Origin: an uncultured Gemmatimonadota bacterium
Lineage (GTDB): Bacteria > Gemmatimonadota > Gemmatimonadetes > Gemmatimonadales > GWC2-71-9
Reading direction: 5' to 3'
Length of the DNA stretch: 10,489 nt
Assembly: GCA_913009915.1 (NCBI GenBank)
Contig: CAJVYZ010000042.1
Coordinates: 1 to 10,489, forward strand
Shown: one piece after another, positions 5,836-10,489 of the stretch
How positions within the stretch are numbered: position 1 is the stretch's first letter
Layout: every line of letters starts with the position of its first letter
The notes under the pieces: generated by a model
What the model was told of the DNA's origin: nothing
The model's input: only the letters and a program-made list of their open reading frames with translations
Databases searched by the model: none
Program-made: the position numbers and the translations under genes

Positions 5836-6881
5836 CGCGGCCGTTCCCGAGCCGTGCGTCCGACACCTTCGAGTTCCAGGACATTCTCTACCACAAGGCG
5901 GACGGCGTGGCCCGGATCACCATCAACCGGCCCCAGGCGTACAACGCCTACTCGACGGCCGCGTTGGAGGAATTGGCCACGGCGTTTCGCGACGCGAGCT
6001 TCGACGACGCCGTGGGGGTCATCGTCTTTACCGGCGCCGGCGACCGCTCCTTCTGCACCGGTGGCGACGTGAAGGAATACGCCGAGGCGTACATCGACGT
6101 CCCGCGCGATTACTGGAAGTACATGGCGCTGTTCCGCAGCTATATCGAGAGCATCCTCAACACCGGCAAGCCGGTGGTGGCCCGGCTGAACGGCATGGCG
6201 GTGGGCGGCGGCAACGAGAGCCAGTTGGCGTGCGACCTCACGGTGATGGGTCAGCACGCCATCATCAAGCAGGTTGGGACCCACGTCGGCTCGGTGGCCT
6301 GCGGCGGTTCTACCCAGTGGCTCCCGCTGATCGTCGGCGACAAGCGGGCCCGCGAGATCCTGATGCTCAACGAGCCCATTTCGGCCGCCAAGGCCCTGGA
6401 ATGGGGACTGGTCAACTGGGTCGTGCCGACGGTGCGGCGCGGGGACGAGTGGTTGCCCGACGCATCACCGGCGGACATTCGCAAAGCTCAGAAGGGTGAG
6501 GATGGGCTGAGCATCGATCTGAGCCAACTCGACAGCTTCACGGACGACATAGCGCGCAAGCTGCTGGCCTCGTTCCCGGAGTGCACCCGCTACACCAAAC
6601 AACAGGTGAATTTCTGGAAGGACTTGGCGTGGAGCGCGACGGTGCGCCACGCGCAGGACTGGCTCTCCCTCCACTACGTCTGTTGGGAGCCGGCCGAGGG
6701 TATGAACGCCTTCGTCGAGAAACGGAAGCCCGATTTTGCCCTGTTGCGGCAACGCGCCGCCGAGGGTGGATCGTCGGAGGCGCCATGGGGGCCGCCCGTC
6801 AAGGGGTGCCAGGCGTGCGGCGCCAAGAATCTTCCACGGACCCACGAGTACTGCGGATCATGCGGCCAACCGCTGTCGTAA
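5817..6881 (+). CDS. oah: 6-oxocyclohex-1-ene-1-carbonyl-CoA hydrolase (Oah/BamA family) with C-terminal zinc-ribbon-like tail
   Basis: This crotonase-fold enzyme would add water to 6-oxocyclohex-1-ene-1-carbonyl-CoA and open the ring to 3-hydroxypimelyl-CoA, the hallmark step of anaerobic benzoyl-CoA breakdown. It has 354 residues. The first oxyanion-hole segment is SFCTGGDVKEY (F79 to V85 core), and the second is MAVGGGNE (127-134). The following QVGTHVGSVACGGSTQWLPL and the REILMLNEPISAAKALEWGLVN stretch are characteristic of Oah/BamA and not of ordinary enoyl-CoA hydratases. The long C-terminal helical region also fits this subfamily. Unusually, residues 331-349 carry CxxC-x11-CxxC (C331, C334, C346, C349), a small zinc-ribbon-like tail I do not recall in characterised Oah or BamA. 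The gene overlaps tetR by 19 nt and the dehydrogenase by 22 nt. The subfamily call is strong; the substrate is inferred from homology and operon. Confidence 0.88.
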   Translation: MSPATLTRPFPSRASDTFEFQDILYHKADGVARITINRPQAYNAYSTAALEELATAFRDASFDDAVGVIVFTGAGDRSFCTGGDVKEYAEAYIDVPRDYWKYMALFRSYIESILNTGKPVVARLNGMAVGGGNESQLACDLTVMGQHAIIKQVGTHVGSVACGGSTQWLPLIVGDKRAREILMLNEPISAAKALEWGLVNWVVPTVRRGDEWLPDASPADIRKAQKGEDGLSIDLSQLDSFTDDIARKLLASFPECTRYTKQQVNFWKDLAWSATVRHAQDWLSLHYVCWEPAEGMNAFVEKRKPDFALLRQRAAEGGSSEAPWGPPVKGCQACGAKNLPRTHEYCGSCGQPLS

Positions 6882-7573
6882 CCGGAGCCGCCAGTGGTAT
6901 CGGCCGGGAACTGGTGGCGGCGTTGCAACACGACGCCTGGGTCGCCGGGTTGGACCGCGATCCTGTCGACGACGACTCTCCCGCGGCGGTGCACTTCCGC
7001 GTCGACGTCACCGACCGGAATGCGGTTGGCGATGTCATCGACAAGATCGCCGACGAGCGCGGAGGGATCGACTGGGTCATCTGCGCCGCCGGGATCATCC
7101 GGGACCGCGTGAGCTGGAAGATGGAGGGCGACGAGTGGGATGACGTCATCCAGGTGAACCTCACCGGCGCCTTCAACGTGGTGCGGGCCTCGCTGGCAAT
7201 GCTACGCCGTTCACGGGCCGGGCGCGTGGTGTTCATCGGATCCATCAACGGCACCCGCGGGGGCTTTGGTCAGGCCAACTACGCGGCCTCCAAGGCAGGC
7301 CTGGTAGGACTGGCGCGATCCCTGGCCCTCGAGCTGGCCCGCGACGGCGTGACGGTCAACGTGGTGACTCCCGGCTTCATCGAGACACCCATGACCCGCA
7401 GCATCCCGCGGGAAGCCCTGCAACGGGCGATCGCCCGCACGCCCCTCGGCCGAATGGGGTTGCCGGAAGACGTGGCCGCCGCGGTGCGGTTTCTCTGCAG
7501 CGAGGAGAGCGGGTTCGTGACCGGTGTCGTGTTGCCGGTAGATGGGGGACAACTCCTGGGAGCAACACCATGA
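6860..7573 (+). CDS. Short-chain dehydrogenase/reductase, probable 6-hydroxycyclohexenecarbonyl-CoA dehydrogenase
   Basis: A classical SDR of 237 residues. The cofactor motif TGAASGIG lies at 8-15, and an acidic residue ending strand 2 (GLDRD) suggests NAD(H). The NNAG motif is CAAG here. The catalytic tetrad is N100, S128, Y141 and K145 (YAASK), and the C-terminal VLPVDGG is typical. It sits between the ring-opening hydrolase and the dienoyl-CoA hydratase, exactly where the oxidation of 6-hydroxycyclohex-1-ene-1-carbonyl-CoA to the 6-oxo compound is needed. In Thauera that step uses Had, a zinc alcohol dehydrogenase, and no such gene is present here. The ATG at 6860 gives the normal SDR N-terminus; the frame runs further upstream only as antisense-free overlap with oah. 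It overlaps oah by 22 nt and dch by 4 nt (ATGA). An alternative is a BadH-like 2-hydroxycyclohexanecarboxyl-CoA dehydrogenase. Confidence 0.85.
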   Translation: MRPTAVVTGAASGIGRELVAALQHDAWVAGLDRDPVDDDSPAAVHFRVDVTDRNAVGDVIDKIADERGGIDWVICAAGIIRDRVSWKMEGDEWDDVIQVNLTGAFNVVRASLAMLRRSRAGRVVFIGSINGTRGGFGQANYAASKAGLVGLARSLALELARDGVTVNVVTPGFIETPMTRSIPREALQRAIARTPLGRMGLPEDVAAAVRFLCSEESGFVTGVVLPVDGGQLLGATP

Positions 7574-8334
7574 GTAGCGACATCCGAGTGGCGGTCGTGG
7601 ACGGCGTCGGCCGGCTGACGCTGGACCATCCACCGCTCAACATCCTGACGCGCCAGGCTATGCGGGAGCTACGCGAGACCGTCGCCGCCCTCGAAGGTGA
7701 CCCGGAGGTACGGGCCATTCTCCTGGGCGCGGAGGGCAAACACTTCTCCGCGGGGGCGGATGTGGCGGAGCACCTCCCGCCAGAATACCAGGTGCTGATC
7801 CCCGAGTTTCTCGACACCGTCCGTGCCATCCGAGGCGCGGCCGTCCCCGTCATCGCCGCCGTCCAGGGACGATGTCTCGGAGCCGGCTTCGAGTTGGTAC
7901 TGGCCGCGGACATGATCGTGGTCGCCGAGGATGCCGTCCTGGGCCAACCGGAGATTCAGCTGGGCGTTCTGCCGCCGGCGGCGTGCGCCCTGTTGCCGGC
8001 CCGGTGCGCCTGGGGAACAGCCATCGAGATCGTGTTGGGTGGCGACCCAATAACGGCCCAGGACGCGTATCGGGCCGGACTGGTCCAGCGGGTGGTTCCC
8101 GGCGAGGCCGTGGTCGATGAAGCGTTGGCGCTGGCGCGGCGCTTGGCGCGTCACAGCGGTGCCGTCATCCGTCTGGGGAAGAAGGCCATGCTGGAGGCGG
8201 CCTCCACCGGGGTGGTGAGGGGGCTCGAACGGGCCGGCGAGATCTACCTCGACGAACTGATGGCCACAGAAGACGCGCTCGAGGGTCTCGAGGCCTTCGG
8301 GGAGAAGCGCTCGCCAGTATGGAGGCATCGATGA
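7570..8334 (+). CDS. dch: Cyclohexa-1,5-diene-1-carbonyl-CoA hydratase (Dch family)
   Basis: A 254-residue crotonase-family enzyme that would hydrate the cyclic dienoyl-CoA product of benzoyl-CoA reductase to 6-hydroxycyclohex-1-ene-1-carbonyl-CoA. The oxyanion-hole segments are KHFSAGADV (57-65) and GRCLGAGFE (100-108). GQPEIQLGV contains E128 at the usual catalytic glutamate position. Beyond generic crotonase motifs it shares, from memory of Thauera Dch, the AEGxHFSxGAxVxEH pattern, LGQPEIQLGV followed by PPAACALLP, and the C-terminal YLDELMATEDALEGLEAF. These together favour Dch over fatty-acid enoyl-CoA hydratases. The start is the ATGA overlapping the SDR stop. The end overlaps the reductase gene start (ATGA at 8331-8334). 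Confidence in the specific substrate is good because of the neighbouring reductase and hydrolase. Confidence 0.87.
   Translation: MSSDIRVAVVDGVGRLTLDHPPLNILTRQAMRELRETVAALEGDPEVRAILLGAEGKHFSAGADVAEHLPPEYQVLIPEFLDTVRAIRGAAVPVIAAVQGRCLGAGFELVLAADMIVVAEDAVLGQPEIQLGVLPPAACALLPARCAWGTAIEIVLGGDPITAQDAYRAGLVQRVVPGEAVVDEALALARRLARHSGAVIRLGKKAMLEAASTGVVRGLERAGEIYLDELMATEDALEGLEAFGEKRSPVWRHR
8321..8325 (+). promoter_or_regulatory. Ribosome-binding site deciding the bcrC start
   Basis: GGAGG lies 5 nt before the ATG at 8331, which forms an ATGA overlap with the dch stop codon. An in-frame ATG at 8319 would start inside this site and has no ribosome site of its own, so 8331 is preferred. Confidence 0.65.
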
Positions 8335-9512
8335 CGGACCGGCAATCTATTCCCGAGGTGTTTCCGGAATGGCGCGACCGGGATATCGACGAGGTGTTGT
8401 ACCAGTGCCGCGAACTGCTGGAGGACATGACCTTCCCGACCGTACAACGGTGGCGTGCTGCGGGCGGGAAGGTGGTCGGGCACTTTCAGGTGTATTTCCC
8501 CGAGGAAATCGCTCACGCCGCCGGCGCACTGCCGTTCAAGGTGCGCGGCGCCCCGGTGGAGCCGATGCAGGCCGATTCGCGCTTTGGATCCTACTTGTGT
8601 TCGATCATCAAGACCTCGCTCGAGTTGGTGTTGAGCGGCCGGGTCGACATGGAGATGTTCGTCACCCACCCCATCTGTGATGCGGCGCGGAACATGGCGG
8701 CGGTGTGGGGGCGGAACACGGAGTACCCGTGCCAGATTCTCTACCTGCCGCAGAACGCCAACTCGCAGCACGCCAGCCGCTACCTGACCGGGGAGTACCA
8801 CCGCCTCAGGCGCTCGATCGAGGACGTCACCGGGGCGACGATCACCGACGACGACCTGCGGGCGTCGCTCGCCGTGTTCAACGAGAACCGGGCACTGCTC
8901 CGCGAACTGTATGTCATCAAGCGTGAATCCCCCTGGCAGATCTCCGCTGAGGATGCCTACGCGCTCATGGCCGTGGGCGGAATGATCCCCCGCGAGGAAC
9001 ACAACGCGCTGCTACGGCATAGCCTGCCGCTCATTCGTCAGCGTGGCGCCAAAGTTCAGGACCGAATCCGCGTCGTGTTCGAGGGCGCGTTCTGCGAGCA
9101 GCCGCCGCTCGACCTCATCCGGGCCATCGGCCGCTCGTGCTACGTGGTCGATGACGACTTCCTCATCGGGCTCCGCTGGCTGGTGGACGACGTTGCGGTC
9201 AACGGCAATCCTGTCGAGGCCCTCGCCGGGGCCTACCTGGAACAATCGACCTACAGCCCGGTGCAGCACGATCTGCGCAAGCCCAAGGAGCGCATGTTGC
9301 TCGAGCGAATCGAGCGATCCGGGGCCACCGCGGCCATCGTCACCGCCGCCAAGATGTGCGAACCGGGGCTGGAGGAGCAGGTCACCTACACTCGAGCCCT
9401 CGACGGGGCCGGTGTGCCGTACTTCGTGAGTGAGTTCGAGGAAAACATGACCAGCTTCGATCACCTGGAGATCCAGCTGGAGACGTTCGTCGAGAACCTG
9501 TTGTTCGACTAG
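8331..9512 (+). CDS. bcrC: Benzoyl-CoA reductase subunit, BcrC/BzdN type (2-hydroxyacyl-CoA dehydratase D family)
   Basis: This 393-residue protein belongs to the HgdA/HgdB-like family whose pairs hold the active-site Fe-S cluster of ATP-dependent benzoyl-CoA reductase, which reduces the aromatic ring to a cyclic dienoyl-CoA at very low potential. The N-terminal half has the family's VYFPEEIAHAAGALPF segment. Three cysteines sit at family-typical places: C90 (GSYLCSIIK), C116 (HPICDAARNM) and C343 (AAKMCEPGLEEQ). The QADSRFGSYLCS context recalls Azoarcus-type BzdN more than Thauera BcrC; I judged this from memory without an alignment. It is followed after 13 nt by the BcrB/BzdO-type partner, the order seen in bcrCBAD, badDEFG and bzdNOPQ. 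The alternatives are other dehydratases of the family, which the Dch and Oah neighbours make unlikely. Confidence 0.86.
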   Translation: MTDRQSIPEVFPEWRDRDIDEVLYQCRELLEDMTFPTVQRWRAAGGKVVGHFQVYFPEEIAHAAGALPFKVRGAPVEPMQADSRFGSYLCSIIKTSLELVLSGRVDMEMFVTHPICDAARNMAAVWGRNTEYPCQILYLPQNANSQHASRYLTGEYHRLRRSIEDVTGATITDDDLRASLAVFNENRALLRELYVIKRESPWQISAEDAYALMAVGGMIPREEHNALLRHSLPLIRQRGAKVQDRIRVVFEGAFCEQPPLDLIRAIGRSCYVVDDDFLIGLRWLVDDVAVNGNPVEALAGAYLEQSTYSPVQHDLRKPKERMLLERIERSGATAAIVTAAKMCEPGLEEQVTYTRALDGAGVPYFVSEFEENMTSFDHLEIQLETFVENLLFD

Positions 9513-9525
9513 GACTGGTGACGCC

Positions 9526-10394
9526 ATGACCGAGACCACGATCATCGGACGAGGAAACGCGGAAGGCGCCCGGCTGTTCCGGGAGTGGTTCGACGGCCTG
9601 GGGCAGGCCGCGGCCGAAGACCGATCAGCCGCCTACGTGTTCGTGATGGGGAGCCTGGTGGAACTGCTGCGCGTGTTCGACTTCCCCATCGTCTTCCCGG
9701 AAATCAATTCTCTGCAAACCGCGGTGCGCCGCGTGGCGCACGAATATCTCGACGAGGCAGAGGACTACGGGTACTCGCCCGATATCTGTGGTTACGTCAA
9801 GGCCGATGTGGCGGTGCAGCTGCGCGGGGGCCAGCACCCCATGGGACAGATTCCCCGGCCGGGGCTGGCGGTCTACACCAACGCCTGCAACACCTACATC
9901 AAGTGGGCCGAGATCTGGGAGCGGATGTACCAGACGCCGACGTTCACGCTCGACGTGCCCGGGACACGCATGGCCGGCGGCCAGACACAGGCCGGCGATC
10001 CGGACTTCGAGAACGACCGGCGTTACGTCGAGGCGCAGGTTCGGGACCTGATCCCCCTGTGCGAGTCGGTGAGCGGGATCGCTTTCGACATCGACCGGCT
10101 CCGGGAGACACTCGGCTACGCCAATCGGATGAATCGCTCGTGGAAACGTTTGCTGGAGCTGAACCAGAGCCGTCCCTCCGTGTTCAACGCCCTGTCCGAC
10201 GGCACCATCTATCTGGGCGTGGCCAACGGCTTCCGCAGCACGCCCGAGGGGGCGCAGTACTTCGAGGATCTGGTCGAGGAAATGGAGTACAAGGCCCGGG
10301 AGGGCGTCGGCACCCTCACAGAGGAACAGTACCGCCTCGTGTTCGTCGGGGTGCCGTGCTATCCCATCTTCCGGCGATTCAACGAATTGTTTAC
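9526..10394 (+). CDS. bcrB: Benzoyl-CoA reductase subunit, BcrB/BzdO type, truncated by adapter
   Basis: About 289 genomic residues remain of a protein that is usually about 430-450 long. It is the partner of the preceding subunit in the dehydratase D / benzoyl-CoA reductase family. Near the N-terminus are LVELLRVFDFPIVFPEINSLQ and DICGYVKADV (C88), both typical of BcrB/BadE/BzdO. C121 lies in TNACNTYIKW, and C278 in VGVPCYPIFRRF, giving the three expected cysteines. The true sequence stops at the phenylalanine codon 10390-10392. The codon straddling 10393-10395 and all later residues come from adapter sequence, including the frame's stop at 10459-10461, so they must not be annotated as protein. 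The start lies 13 nt after the bcrC stop and has only a weak GGTGA ribosome site. The A- and D-type ATPase subunits are expected beyond the missing end. Confidence 0.87.
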
Positions 10395-10460
10395 AGATCG
10401 GAAGAGCACACGTCTGAACTCCAGTCACACTGATATATCTCGTATGCCGTCTTCTGCTTG
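10395..10460 (+). other. Illumina TruSeq adapter (sequencing artefact)
   Basis: From 10395 the sequence is the TruSeq indexed adapter: AGATCGGAAGAGC, then the ACACGTCTGAACTCCAGTCAC portion, an 8-nt index ACTGATAT (10429-10436, which I recall as TruSeq index 25), then the P7 end finishing in CTTCTGCTTG. The window's genomic sequence therefore ends at 10394. In-frame translation gives the well-known contaminant peptide beginning DRKSTRLNSSH. Confidence 0.99.
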
Positions 10461-10489
10461 AAAAAAAAAATTCTATTTTTCTTATCTTT
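10461..10489. other. Poly-A run and low-quality read tail (artefact)
   Basis: Ten As directly follow the end of the adapter, then a T-rich 19-nt tail of near-random low complexity. This is what a read shows after running off the end of a short library molecule. It is not a terminator or genomic feature. Confidence 0.95.

Noticed and set aside
6581..6859. Long N-terminal extension of the SDR frame inside oah
   Set aside because: The extension is Arg/Gly-rich out-of-frame translation of oah. The SDR fold begins normally at the ATG at 6860 with the TGAASGIG motif at residues 8-15.
8319..8330. Earlier ATG for bcrC giving MEAS extension
   Set aside because: The GGAGG ribosome site is at 8321-8325, inside this extension, and is correctly spaced only for the ATG at 8331.
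9625..10428. 267-codon reverse-strand ORF starting in the adapter
   Set aside because: Its start and first residues (MTGVQTCALPIC) are encoded by the TruSeq adapter and the rest is antisense to the reductase subunit.
9585..10433. Alternate-frame 282-codon ORF over the bcrB-type gene
   Set aside because: Low-complexity Arg/Gly/Pro composition, and its end is the adapter-derived contaminant peptide; the 9526 frame carries the conserved BcrB/BzdO motifs.
10461..10489. A-run followed by T-rich tail resembling a terminator
   Set aside because: It follows the adapter end directly and has no GC stem; it is a read-through artefact.

Overview
This is a high-G+C bacterial contig end. It carries a housekeeping block on the left and, on the right, a tightly packed operon for anaerobic breakdown of aromatic compounds through benzoyl-CoA. 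The last 95 bases are not genomic: an Illumina TruSeq adapter begins at 10395, followed by a poly-A run and junk, so the final gene is cut by a library artefact.

Left block (1-5102). A partial inositol monophosphatase gene (minus strand) is divergent from trpS. The tryptophanyl-tRNA synthetase carries a four-cysteine motif like the [4Fe-4S] site of Thermotoga maritima TrpRS. Its start sits at leaderless distance from a TTGCAA-17-TAGCTT promoter. Next come a PilT-like ATPase with substituted catalytic boxes, a membrane-embedded M28-type peptidase homologue with one metal ligand changed, and purA.

Right block (5209-10394). A TetR-type regulator lies just behind a perfect 12+12 palindrome, its likely operator. 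It overlaps a ring-opening hydrolase (Oah/BamA family) with an extra C-terminal zinc-ribbon-like tail. Then follow a short-chain dehydrogenase, a cyclohexadiene-carbonyl-CoA hydratase (Dch family), and two subunits of ATP-dependent benzoyl-CoA reductase (BcrC/BzdN and BcrB/BzdO types). The first five genes overlap at every junction (19, 22, 4 and 4 nt) and the last gap is 13 nt, so this reads as one transcript. Gene order runs backwards along the pathway: ring opening, dehydrogenation, hydration, ring reduction. The remaining reductase subunits (BcrA/BcrD types) probably lie just beyond the contig end.

Together the operon would convert benzoyl-CoA to a dienoyl-CoA (reductase), a 6-hydroxycyclohexenoyl-CoA (Dch), a 6-oxo compound (SDR, inferred) and 3-hydroxypimelyl-CoA (Oah). 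The oxygen-labile reductase and the predicted Fe-S TrpRS suggest an anaerobic or facultative lifestyle. I cannot assign a phylum. High G+C, a TANNNT -10 element with a leaderless start, and a PilT-like gene fit several lineages. No tRNA, rRNA, CRISPR array, insertion sequence or long repeat was seen.
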